NCBI GenBank assembly: GCA_963971575.1 | Contig: OZ020622.1 | Span: forward strand, 35,804,301 to 35,868,300 | Origin: Liopterus haemorrhoidalis | Taxonomy: Eukaryota; Arthropoda; Insecta; Coleoptera; Dytiscidae | Length of the DNA: 64,000 nt | Direction: 5' to 3' | Shown: piece by piece, positions 41,312 through 51,589 of the stretch | Layout: every line of letters starts with the position of its first letter | How positions within the stretch are numbered: position 1 is the first letter of the stretch | Made by a program: the position numbers and the translations under genes | Notes under the pieces: model-generated | What the model was told of the DNA's origin: nothing | Databases searched by the model: none | Seen by the model: the letters and a program-made list of their open reading frames with translations, nothing else

Positions 41312-42282
41312 TACGTCACTGGCAGACGCTAGTGTGGAGAAGAAAATGGATGTTGGTAGCTATGACCGGGTATATCACGTTGAGATGTAATGTGTTACTA
41401 AAATATTAATTGTTATTCTTAATAAATAACTGTTTCACAAGATCCACGAGTCTCCTTTGTGGTTGAGAACCGGGCTATCCTTTCATTTGTAAATGTTTTT
41501 GGCAATTTACTGTAAATAAATATGTGAGATATCGAGCACAAGAATGTACTTTATGGTGATATGTATTATTCTTGGCTTCCCATTTAGAGAATAGTGGGAG
41601 AGGAGAAGGGTTTTCGACTAATGGAAAATTTGCTGAGACGACTGAAGTAGAGAGAGTGCTGTTTGGACCATTGAAGAGTAGTTCGGTAAAGTTCGATTAT
41701 TGGTTGCTCTGAATATCAGTTCATTTTCTTTGCTCTGAATGTGGATAAGTGATAGTTCGGGAGTTTTATTAAGTGTCAGTTGTTTGTCAACAAAGTTCCA
41801 TCCTGAACGAAGATCTTGATAAGTACATTCTTATGCGTGGTTGACAGTAAAATGGACAAGTTTTAAGTTTTTAATTCTTAATTTGGTTTTAACAATAACT
41901 TTGTACTGGCTTAATTTTCAATAATAATTATCTTTAATATTATTACTAAAGAAAACACGCATTCTAATTTAAACCGGTCTCTCCACCAATCCTGGGCGAA
42001 CCTGTAATTTTATTTAGGACTGTCGCTGTACCTGAAAGTAACGCAGGGAGGTGCGTTGACATAATAATTAACACGTGCGTACGGGCGGCGGTGCTTACAA
42101 ATAAATAATAATAATAATAAGTTTATAAATTTTTATTACAGAAATACGATTTTTATAAATTCAATTATTCCATTTTTAAAAAAACTTTTGATGCATTTTA
42201 TAAAAATATAAATTATATATGGTATATTTTTAACAAATCTCATATGGCACTGAACATATTCATTACAAATAATAATAATAGT
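41312..42282. other. No gene recognised; possible gypsy B 3' flank
   Basis: AT-rich, with several AATAAA words (for example 41422 and 41515) and no ORF of note. Part of it could be the 3' LTR of gypsy B, but no matching 5' LTR lies in the window. A short TAA microsatellite sits at 42103-42120. Confidence 0.4.
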
Positions 42283-43618
42283 TGTTGGGCCCGCTAGGCG
42301 CCCCAAGTTCCTTATTTTGTAATTTTAATTAATTTAAATGTTCAAACGTAATTCCTATATATTTTTCTATGTTTTAGGCCAACTAGGGCCATCTACCATT
42401 TTTTCCTTGCAGTTTTATGCAAATTTAATTCATTAGTTAACCGCAATTAACAGGTCGCTGACCGTTCATTACAGATTAACCTGTTCGTTAATATAACGTT
42501 TTACTAGACCGCATGGTAATTTAACCTATAATCAGAGTTTTTCTTCCCGGCTATTTTTTATGCCGTGTATATTTCGGATTTACGACCCGAAATATCAGTG
42601 ATTTAACCGCCCTCTGTCAGATTTACAACCTGACAAATCATATAGTGCATCTTATAATTTAGTGTGAAAACCATTCGAAGCTGTTATTTGCTCCAGAAGA
42701 GATATCCGTCTCCTCAGCAAGATCCAGAATCCAGCTAAGTGTCGAACACTAGTTTTATTCTATTTATATTTATATAAAAATATTCTCTTTTGAATTTTGT
42801 TTATAGAGAATATTGTTTTTATAGTAGTTCATTCCGAACTTACTCTTTCAATTCAATTTTCAGTTTAAGATTTATTATTGTTGTTAAATTCTTTAGTCTA
42901 GCCTTCAGCTAATATATTTTAGTAACAATAATACTGCATATTATTGTTAATTTGCAGATATTAATGTTCTAGTATTAACATTCATTTATTGTAGTTTATT
43001 TACATGTGCCTTCAGCTGATATTTATTTATGTATTAATGCAATTTAACCATTTGTTTGTTGCATATTTATTTGTAGTTCAATTATTACTGAACTAAGGCT
43101 TGGTTTTCACCAAGACACGTCTAGATATAGAGTGTTAATTATAAGTTTTGTACAGTTTATTATTTGTATTGTGTCCGACAACGTACACTGGCCAGCTTAC
43201 GTTGCACCGTATCTTGCCAGGTGTACTTTACATCCAGTGAGTTGAGTCTACGATATTTTCGTGTTAGATACATCGTCGGTAGGAGTCATCGAGGGAAACA
43301 TCAAGGATTGGCTCCTCCTTTCACCTTATTTGTGGGCCTGGACTTTAACCCTTCTCTCCCCAGCGAGGGCTTCCACTCCTTTGTGCAGTCTCCTAGATTT
43401 GCCCCTAGGAGCAGAAGAGTTAAAATCCCCCCTCTTTCCTTAAGATTGAAACCGGCGGTTACTCAACTCACTGCGCGTGCGTCCGCGACACAATAGACCA
43501 CTCAATTTACCGGCGCGCTGCGCTTCCAATATATCGGTCCTTCGAGTTTTTAGATTGTCGACCACTGTGTAACGCTGTCTTGTCCTACGGTTACCACCAA
43601 ACGTAGGCGGGCGCTACA
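42283..43618. mobile_element. Possible large LTR (about 1.3 kb), unassigned
   Basis: Begins TGTTGGGCCCGCTAGGCGCC and ends TAGGCGGGCGCTACA, so the ends are TG...CA and partly inverted (GGGC.CGC). It lacks coding sequence and has a promoter-like half and a GC-richer 3' half. No TSD is visible (ATAGT on the left, TTTCA on the right). It might be a solo LTR of a BEL or gypsy element, or an unrelated repeat. Confidence 0.35.
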
Positions 43619-44358
43619 TTTCAATTTTAATTTTAGTATAATATATTTCATTTTGTAATACGTTTACTATAGTCCATTCAAACGTTAGAAATGCATTATT
43701 GCTCTTATGGGAGATGGGAGCGATGTTGCCAAATGTTGTAAAAGTGTCCAATATATCAATAAACCCAAAATATTATGCAGAATTTTATGTTCTTTTGTTG
43801 TTAATTCATTGAAATTAAATGGAAAAGGTAAGGAAGACTCGTTTGATTTATAAAAATCAGATAACACGGAACAGAAATGAATTACCATTTGTAGAATACC
43901 GCGTCTTCGCACATTAGTGCGTTTTACAGCTGGCAACGTCGCCAAGAAAGAAATGGATAGCGTTATTGACAGAAATCATTGGAGAGTATGAAAAAGAACT
44001 ACTCCATTTGCTCTGTACTGCTGTCTAACGTTTGAACGGGTTATAGATCTGATGATTTTGGTAACTTTTGTGTTGTAAACGGACTTTGACGTATCCATGT
44101 GAACCAAGGCTTCGTTCACTTTAAGGACAACAACGGCGGATGTTACCGGTTCCCCTGCGCAGAAACCAAAATTCGTCCAACACGTTAACAACGGTTTAAC
44201 ACATTTCAGTCACTTACTATGATTTGTTTTTGACTACGCTGTACTATGTTGTTTGTTTATTTCCGTTATTATTATTTATTTCTCCTACGTTTCAAGGTAT
44301 ATCGTATACTAAAATGAGTTAAAATGTATTTGAAATACATGATTTTGTTTGTTTGGTA
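43619..44358. other. No gene recognised
   Basis: AT-rich filler with short ORFs only (longest 86 codons, minus strand 43685-43945), none with a recognisable motif. Confidence 0.5.
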
Positions 44359-44366
44359 TCCAGAAC

Positions 44367-44640
44367 CAGAGCCGGCGCTGACGGGCATGCGGGCGCCACT
44401 GCGAGGGGGGCGCTAAATGGCCAAATAAATATAAAAGTAAGGTAGTGAAATGTAATTTTAGAAATTAGGACTTTTTGGTTTTTTTTTTTTTAGGTCTTGA
44501 AATTTAAATATGAGGACCTTTCTTTAGATCTTCACTTCAAATTTAGAAGGAAAGATCTCGAAAAATGCTAATTGCGCCCTACTTAGGGGCGCTCAATTAA
44601 ATCTTGCGTACGGGCGCCGCAGACCCTCGCACCGGCTCTG
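44367..44640. mobile_element. hAT-type MITE (274 bp) with 8-bp TSD
   Basis: Both ends begin CAGAGCCGG (inward), the CAG start being typical of hAT elements. The GC-rich terminal 30 bp are imperfect inverted repeats, with GGGCGCC recurring in both. Perfect 8-bp duplications TCCAGAAC flank it (44359-44366 and 44641-44648). No coding capacity; it would depend on a hAT transposase supplied in trans. Confidence 0.9.
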
Positions 44641-44707
44641 TCCAGAACAATTGTCTAAAACCCTAATGTACGTCAAGGTGATCAGCTGTTTTCTCGCGCA
44701 GAATTTA

Positions 44708-45162
44708 GTTAGTTAGTTAGTTGAAATTTTTGGCGCACAGCAACAAAGGCTATTTGCGCCTAACGCAGCCCATCTAAATGACTAGCCTATATATTAAAAA
44801 ATAAAAATTTAGACAATAAATAAATAAATAAAATCATTAAAAATACGCATACTCAATAAAAGAAATCTTGCACTGACAAACACAAATAAATAATATAAAA
44901 AGTCTGTTCGAAAATTTGAACAGACTCAGGGTGATGGTAAGAGGCTGTAAAGGGGCCAATTACCATCGAATATCACAGTCAATAAATAGAAACACATTAA
45001 AATAAGGTGCAAGACTTCACACATAAAACAGTAAGTTCGATTCTCTCAGGAAGAGTATCAGCCTGTCCATGAGTACTCTGTCGTCACCTAAGGCAACTGA
45101 CAGGTCATAGCACAGGCCTAACCTCTCCCTGACATCCTCGAACTGTACACATTCGGTTAAAA
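44708..45162 (-). mobile_element. I-clade fragment E4, 455 bp
   Basis: 3' UTR plus the last ~46 codons of ORF2 (VQFEDVRERLGLCYDLSVAL onwards), with the AACT tail at the left end. A 13-bp TSD, CGCGCAGAATTTA, flanks it (44695-44707 and 45163-45175). Its 5' truncation falls one base 3' of the 12-bp hairpin of ORF2 (equivalent to E1 position 4110). Confidence 0.95.
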
Positions 45163-46607
45163 CGCGCAGAATTTATGACGTAATTTATGATACCCTGTGT
45201 TGTTCTTAAGTTGAACGAAGTCTACGATAATATTATAAACATTCTGTAAATATACAACTTAAAAAAATGAACTTTCCCTGTTAGTTACGTATTGCAAAAT
45301 GAAACATATAATAGAGGGAGATTATTATCCTTTATCTTATTTTTAACCCTAAAACTTTTCCCAAAAAAGCTTTAAAATTATTTAAATTAACCTTAATATG
45401 AAAACTATATTGTTAAAACAAATTTTATTAATAAAGGTTAACAAAACATTTTTATACTGTAACATTACGCAATAATAATAATAATAATGAAAATTGGTAT
45501 AAATGTCAACTAAAATATAACTAATTGCATTTTGTCTTGAATTTCAGACTATATGAACAAGCTGTTCCGGCTCCTGCTGTGAGAGCACGTGGCAGAGTTT
45601 CATATTTAAAAGAAATCGGAGCAACACGTTCTAAAGATTTAACCCCCAGAAAAAGGAAATTGTACGATTCTTTGGTGAAATCAAAGAAGGCCTTTTCCAA
45701 CTACAGGTTCTTGGCAACCCACAGGAAGGCAATATTAAGTGATACTTCATTTATCTCTAATATTGAAAATTTAGCATTGCGAAGGCCTGATAAAACCTTT
45801 CTATTGTCACAGTTTCATAAAAATAGAAAAGAATGGTCTGTTAAAGAGAAAGTTCTTTTCCTTGCTTTATACAAACGCTCTCCAACGTCGTATAGATTTT
45901 TACAAACAATTTTAAAATTGTTTCACCACGTACACTAATGCGTTCTATAGCCAAACTAAGTATTGATGTAGGCCTAAACCAGGCAATAATGCATAATTTG
46001 GGAGAAGCTAGCAAACATATGAAACCCTTGCAAAGGTATTGCATTCTTATGTTTGACGAGATGTCCATCAGGCCACATGTAGATTTTCATGTACCGTCTG
46101 GTACGTTTTCGGGGTTTGTTCACTATGGGTCGGGTTTTACGAGGAGGGTAGCTGATCACGTTTTATGTTTCATGTTAAAAGAAATAAATATTAAATGGAA
46201 ACAACCAATTGACTATTATTTCGTCCAATCTAGTTGTCCAACACAGCAGTTAGCGATCCTAATCAAGGACATTATAAAATGCGTTCATGATGAGACGTCA
46301 TTACCCATTCTGGCCACCGTCAGTGACCAGGGTTCAACTAATAGAGCAGCGATAAATGTGTTGGAAACTAATTGTATTTATTAAGTAGATGGTAAAGAAA
46401 TTATTCATATTTTTGATCCTCCTCATTTATTAAAATGTTTAAGAAATAATTTTGTTAAAAAAGATGTTTTGTTTGATAGTGAAATAGCTAAATTTGATGA
46501 TATAAGAAAACTTTTCAACTTGGATGTAGCTAGTCCTGAAGGGTTAAAAATTTGTAAAAAACTTACTCCAACGCATATACATCCAGAGGGTAGATCAAAG
46601 ATGCGTG

Positions 46608-46983
46608 GTGACGACAGAGTACTCATGGACAGGCTGATACTCTTCCTGAGAGAATCGAACTTCTGTTTTATGTGTGAAGTCTTGCACCTTATTTTAATGT
46701 GTTTCTAGGTATTGACTGTGATATTCGATGGTAATTGGCCCCTTTACAGCCTCTTACCATCACCCTGAGTCTGTTCAAATTTTCGAACAGACTTTTTATA
46801 TTATTTATTTGTGTTTGCCAGTGCAAGATTTCTTTCATTGAGTATGCGTATTTTTAATGTTTTTATTTATTTATTTATTGTCTAATTTATTGTTTTTAAT
46901 ACATAGTCTAGTCATTTAGATGGGCTGCGTTAGGCGCAAATAGCCTTTGTTGCTGTGCGCCAAATTTTAACTAACTAACTAAC
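46608..46983 (+). mobile_element. I-clade fragment E5, 376 bp, in the P gene
   Basis: The last ~20 codons of ORF2 and the 3' UTR with AACT tail, flanked by the 13-bp TSD TCAAAGATGCGTG (46595-46607 and 46984-46996). The remaining ORF2 codons carry a one-base deletion relative to E1 (CTTACTGTTTT reads CTTCTGTTTT). The right TSD copy supplies an ATG from which the next open frame appears to start. Confidence 0.94.
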
Positions 46984-47389
46984 TCAAAGATGCGTGTTAA
47001 ATATACTGCACAGATATTCTCGTCTTCTGTAGCTGTGGGTTTGCATTTTGTTGGAACGCATAATTTAGTTGAAAATTCCTTAAATATATATGGGTTCGTG
47101 GTATTTGTAGATCATCTTTTTAATAGTTTAAATAGTATGTGGAATTCCAAAAGACCGATGAATGGCCCAGTGAAGGACAGCTCGTCACATTTAGAATTTT
47201 GGAGAGATGCAAAAAATAAATTAGATAAATTAGTTATTCTTCAGAATAATATACCGGTTTCATCTCCTCCGTCCGTTCGTAATTTTATTGTTACATTAAA
47301 TAATGTGAAAATGTTATGGCGCAAAATGAAAACCTTAGGCTTCAAATATTTAACCACCAGATCCGTGAACCAAGATTCCATAGAAAATA

Positions 47390-48048
47390 CAAATATTTTC
47401 TCCGATAAAAGCAAATTCAATTTCATCGGCCCAGATTGTGGTGTCAGGCTTCGTCGAAGAAGAGGAGAACACTACAGTGATGAATGTGTGCAGTCCACTG
47501 TTAAGCATTCTCCATATGTAATGGTATGGGGCGCCATTACAAAAACGGGAGTTGGTAAAATTATTCTTCTCGAAGGAACTGTGAATAGTTCTGTATACAT
47601 ACAAATTAAAGAAAATGGAGTTTTACCCACTATAGATAAGTTGTCCACGTTTGAAGATAATATTGTATTTCAAGACGCTTCTGCACCCTGCCATCGCTCA
47701 AAAATAGTATCTGTGACTGGAAAATTTAATTGACACATTTCAGGTAGTTATTTCAATGTCTTATTGTATTTTCAGTTGCAGACTATTCAATACAAAGACA
47801 ATTTGGGGATAGAGTCGCTCCCATGGCCTGGAAGTAGCCCGGATCTAAACCCAATCGAAAATGTTTGGGCTATCATGAGTCGAAAAATAAATGGTCAAAA
47901 GCCAAAAACACCTAATGAATTAAAAGATGTAATACTAGCTACCTGGAATAATGATATAACACCTGAATTATTGAAAAATCTGTACGACAGCATGCCAAAA
48001 AGAATCAAGGCAGTAATTAAAGCGCGTGGTGGACATATCCGATATTAA
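47390..48048 (+). pseudogene. Tc1-type transposase, catalytic half
   Basis: IFSDKSKFNFIGPDCGVRLR carries the first D. YVMVWGAITKTGVGKIILLE, then IVFQDASAPCHRSKIV (second D; the family has QQDNAPCH) and WPGSSPDLNPIENVWAIMSR (E) follow, so this is a DD34E-type enzyme. The segment is disrupted between 47732 and 47773 by a short stretch with a stop. It is fused in frame to upstream P sequence in one open frame (46990-47733). It ends properly at ARGGHIRY. Confidence 0.88.
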
Positions 48049-48386
48049 TTTTTTTTTTTTTATTATTATGCATGTTCATTATGTCTTAAATGAACGCGTT
48101 TGTGACAATATAGGATAAAAGATTCAAATATATATCAATTATTTCTCAAAAAATGACTTATAATTTTCCTATAAATTCATGAAAATAAGTCTTATAAACT
48201 CAAAAATTAAAATTCTGATATATGTGTCAATTAAATTATAAAAAATATAAACAGAAACGTGAGAAAAACCCAAAAAACATATTTTATTCATCAACAAAAT
48301 TAACTAATATATCAGCTGCTTTGTTTAATTTGTATTTATTAGTAGCTAGATGGGCTTCGGCGTTTTTTTTTTTTTGCTCCTGATTG
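47390..48386 (+). mobile_element. Tc1-type transposon, 5' truncated, in the P gene
   Basis: TA at 47388-47389 and 48387-48388. Leaving out the insert and one TA gives the P reading frame SIEN-MFGT without gain or loss. The left junction is already inside the transposase ORF, so the 5' terminal repeat and N-terminal half are missing. The 3' part has a long T run and ends GCTCCTGATTG. Confidence 0.75.
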
Positions 48387-48502
48387 TATGTTTGGCACCA
48401 TTAGAGGTTTATGTGGTAGTAATGTAAACCCAACATCATCACAATTTGTAGCAGCTTTTAAAACAGCTCTTGTTAACAAGTTAGTGTCAAATAGCGCATC
48501 TA

Positions 48503-49065
48503 CAGTACCTAGACAAAATATTATAACCACTTATGATTTTTTAAAAATTCATTGTTTTACACAAAATCAACAAAATACTAATACACCAATTTTATTTTTA
48601 TTTTATTATTTTAAATTATTTTAGTAGATTTATAAAATGATTGTAATATTTTGTGTTGCCCCCCTTTGCTCTTATTACTGCCGCAATTCTTCGAGGCATA
48701 CTCTCAATACATGCCCTATTACAATTTTTAATTTCTGGAGAGCCATGCCATACTTTTTTAATATTATCTATTAACTTGTTTATTAGTATTATTTAAATCA
48801 TAAACAAGTCTTTTCAGGAGGTTCCAAACATTTTCGATAGGATTGATATTCGGCGAATTACCTGGCCAAGACAAAATCGGTACTTTTTGTTTTTGCAAAT
48901 CAGTCTCAGAATAAAAATACAGAGTTGAAGATGTTTAAAATAGCTTATCTTTTAATAAATACACGATAAGTTAAAGAAAGAAATAAAGTAGCATATGATT
49001 ATATGTCGGCATTTTTAATAAACAGTTGTTTTTGTAAGTGGTTATAATATTTTGTCTAGGTACTG
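48503..49065. mobile_element. Tc1-type nonautonomous element (563 bp), 31-bp perfect TIRs
   Basis: The termini start CAGTACCTAGACAAAATATT and are identical for 31 bp. TA flanks at 48501-48502 and 49066-49067. On the minus strand an internal remnant (48640-48910) reads ILSWPGNSPNINPIENVWNL, the last box of a Tc1 transposase. Omitting it with one TA joins NSAS to TNCEDDG of the P protein in frame. Confidence 0.93.
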
Positions 49066-49699
49066 TACAAATTGTGAAGATGATGGGGAAGATTTTTTAA
49101 TATCCCTAGAAAACCTTCTTTCCGATCCTGAAGAAACGTTGGCCGAACCTCTCCCATCTACTTCTTCCGCTTCCCTTTTCCAATTTTAATGGAAGAATTA
49201 TCTAAAAATATTTATAAAGACCTGAACAATGCAACCAAATTTATTTTTAATCATACTACTACTTATATTGGGGGATTCATTGCTAAATGTTTGTTACAGA
49301 ATAGCGATTGTGAAGGATGCAGGACCTATTTAATCACAAAAACCCCAGGTCCGGAACACGATCTAATATCGGCCAAACACTATGCCAACTAACCAGGACT
49401 GTTGATCCAGGCTGTACAAACTTCCACAGATCAAGTAACAAAATTATTTATTACACATAATAAGACAAAAAATATTGTTAAATTTATTATATAAAAGTTA
49501 AATTCACCGTTTGAATACTATTGTTTGCAACATGAAGCAAAAAATGCAGTTGAATTTAAAAAATCAGTAACTATTATAATAGTCAAACAGATTATTAAAA
49601 CAAATAATGTAATAATGTCCACTAGACAAAAATTGATGAACACGCCATTAGATACTTATTTAAAACATTATGGTCCAAAATTTTTAAAGTAGTTATAAT

Positions 49700-50400
49700 A
49701 AGCTCCGTGAAGTTATGTTATAATATGATTGTATGTATAAAAATATGTATATATTATATTGTTATGTATATATAAATTATTTTTAAACTTAAATGATTGT
49801 TAAATTATTAATAAACATTGATAATAATGCATTTTACTGTATATTTTTGTGCCTACCATTTTCTGTTAGCTTTTAAAGTTAAAAGAAAATTGGTATTTTC
49901 AGTTATCAAGTAAATTTAATCTATAATAAAACTAATTGAAGCTTATTTGCTATAAAGAATCTATTAACTTCATATATGGAATAAATTTATTTGATAATTG
50001 GAAATATCAGTTTGCAATAATTACAATATATTACTGGTTTATTTTTGAATTTTCGCGCTTTAACATTTTAGTTCCCACCGGAAAGATAGATGGTAATGAA
50101 ATACGATATTTTCGGTTAACCCGGCGACGTCTGTTCCACGCCTGTGTCATCGGTATACAAAAATTTCGAACCCCGCCAAAACCATGTGGTGGTTATCTGA
50201 TGAGTATAGCACACAATTTCCACCAGGAGGCAGTTGTGTTGGACACCCCCTCGCCACCCACCACCCCTGAATACTCCACAAACTGGAATTTTAAATCTTA
50301 TCTATTTAAATATTTCAGTTATTGTGAATGTGACTTGCACGTGGCGTGTTTAATGTTCTGTGGTGCAAAGAATTTTAAGTGATCAATAATATATTAATTA
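49700..50400. other. AT-rich; no gene supported
   Basis: Follows the P stop codon. A 149-codon frame at 49936-50382 includes a GC-richer patch (50079-50275) with C/P-rich codons, but no recognisable domain and no upstream signal. It may be P-element 3' sequence or an unrelated remnant. Confidence 0.4.
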
Positions 50401-50402
50401 GG

Positions 50403-50755
50403 AAATATTGGCCCATCAGCTGAAATCAAACTTATATGTATTGTATATTTTACTTTTTTTTTGATATGTTCGATATTTGATATTCGATATTTGAAATATT
50501 TGATATCAATAACATATTATTTAGGAAAAATTGGCTTATCAGCTGAAATCAGACTTATATGTTACGTATATTTTACTTTTTTTTGTTATGTTCGATATTT
50601 GATATTCAATATTTGAAATATTCGATATCAATAATATATTTATTATATTTGTTGCAAATCTTGGCCCATCAGCTGAAATCAAACTTATATGTATAGTATA
50701 TTTTACTTTTGTTGGTGATGTTTGATACTTGAAATGTTCGATTTATTGCAAATAT
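50403..50755. repeat. Three-unit tandem repeat, about 122-130 bp per unit
   Basis: The motif TTGGCCCATCAGCTGAAATC starts near 50409, recurs as TTGGCTTATCAGCTGAAATC near 50530, and again near 50661. Each is followed by an ATATTTTACTTTT block and a GATATTTGATATTC-type palindromic run. The third unit is shortened. Confidence 0.9.
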
Positions 50756-50806
50756 TGGCAAATAGTTTTTTATATTATGTGTTTCTCTATAACCCCTTTT
50801 TATATT

Positions 50807-50868
50807 AAACATGGATACATTTTCGTTTTATATAAAATTTTATGTAAAACGAAAATGTATTCATGTTT
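50807..50868. repeat. 31-bp inverted repeat without spacer
   Basis: The arms 50807-50837 and 50838-50868 pair with two mismatches (ACATTTTCGTTTTA in one, TAAAACGAAAATGT in the other). A transcript would fold into a long simple hairpin. Confidence 0.9.
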
Positions 50869-50939
50869 TATCAATTGTAATTTTTTTGGAATAATAAATA
50901 TGAATACATTCAAATTTCGCGGTTTCCTTCAATTTAGTA

Positions 50940-51516
50940 CGTGGTGGATCTCTAGTTAGCGTTAGTTACGCTGAACAAAATTTTGACACAGAGATGGCAC
51001 TTCTATTAATGTGTTCTGTGGTCTGTTCTTGTTTACCTATATTCTTTGACATTACGAGTTGCCCATCCGCCCCTGACACATTCGCGGAAGACCAGTTGTT
51101 AGGTTTCACAGTTGATAACCAACCGCAGTACGAAACACGTTAAACATTGCTGTATTATTATTACCTCATATTTCTAATTATTACTACAAATAAACTAGTG
51201 TTACAGTTCAGAAGTGAGATACATCCAAGCTTAAAGTGATGAACGATTGATAACAATTTTTAGAGAAAGGAAAATTGTTTATGAGTTTACATGCGGAGTA
51301 CCTGTGCCGATTCGCGACGGACAGCGAGCGGTGTATCGTAAAACTTGAACCAAAAAAATGAACTAAAGAACATAATTTGTGTCTGTGCGGCAGAAGTTGT
51401 GTTCTACCGGTTACGCGACGAATTGCGAACCGCGTGGTGAAATTCCGGTTTTGAGGTTAGCGAGGGAAAATCTCTTTTTTTAACAACCCTTTTCTTTTAA
51501 CAACTCTGATCACAGG
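50940..51516 (+). promoter_or_regulatory. Possible noncoding 5' exon ending in a splice donor
   Basis: Higher-GC noncoding DNA ends GATCACAG followed by GTAAGT at 51517. An acceptor TTTTTTATGTAG ends near 51577. The layout resembles the untranslated leader and intron of pogo element B (31292-31803) and stands before pogo coding sequence, so it may be the leader of the pogo at 51.6 kb. Inference only. Confidence 0.4.
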
Positions 51517-51589
51517 TAAGTAAATAATATTCAAATGAACTTTGAATTTGTTTAATTTTCCCGTATTTTTTTATGTAGAAAACGCTGCA

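Larger units (their letters stand above)
45546..49691 (+). pseudogene. P-element-type transposase gene, broken by three insertions
   Basis: An acceptor (TTGAATTTCAG) precedes coding at 45546. The RNase H-like core shows YCILMFDEMSIRPHVDF (first D), ILATVSDQGSTNRAAINVL (second D), HIFDPPHLLKCLRNNF, then KMKTLGFKYLTTRSVNQDSI. Leaving out the inserts, the frame continues ENMFGTIRGLCGSNVNPTSS, AFKTALVNKLVSNSAS and TNCEDDGEDFLISLENLL, and near the end TTTYIGGFIAKCLLQ. The order matches P/THAP9 transposases. The THAP finger expected at the N-terminus was not found. A frameshift near 45935, a stop at 46382-46384 and a frameshift near 49188 add to the insertions at 46608, 47390 and 48503. Confidence 0.82.

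Noticed and set aside
43164..43496. 110-codon ORF in the LTR-like region
   Set aside because: No recognisable domain; composition matches the surrounding noncoding repeat.
49936..50382. 149-codon ORF after the P transposase
   Set aside because: No motif and no homologous context, and the hydrophobic N-terminal part reflects AT-rich DNA. Kept only as an unsupported stretch.
50403..50755. CRISPR array
   Set aside because: Three long, diverged tandem units without unique spacers in animal DNA; it is a minisatellite.
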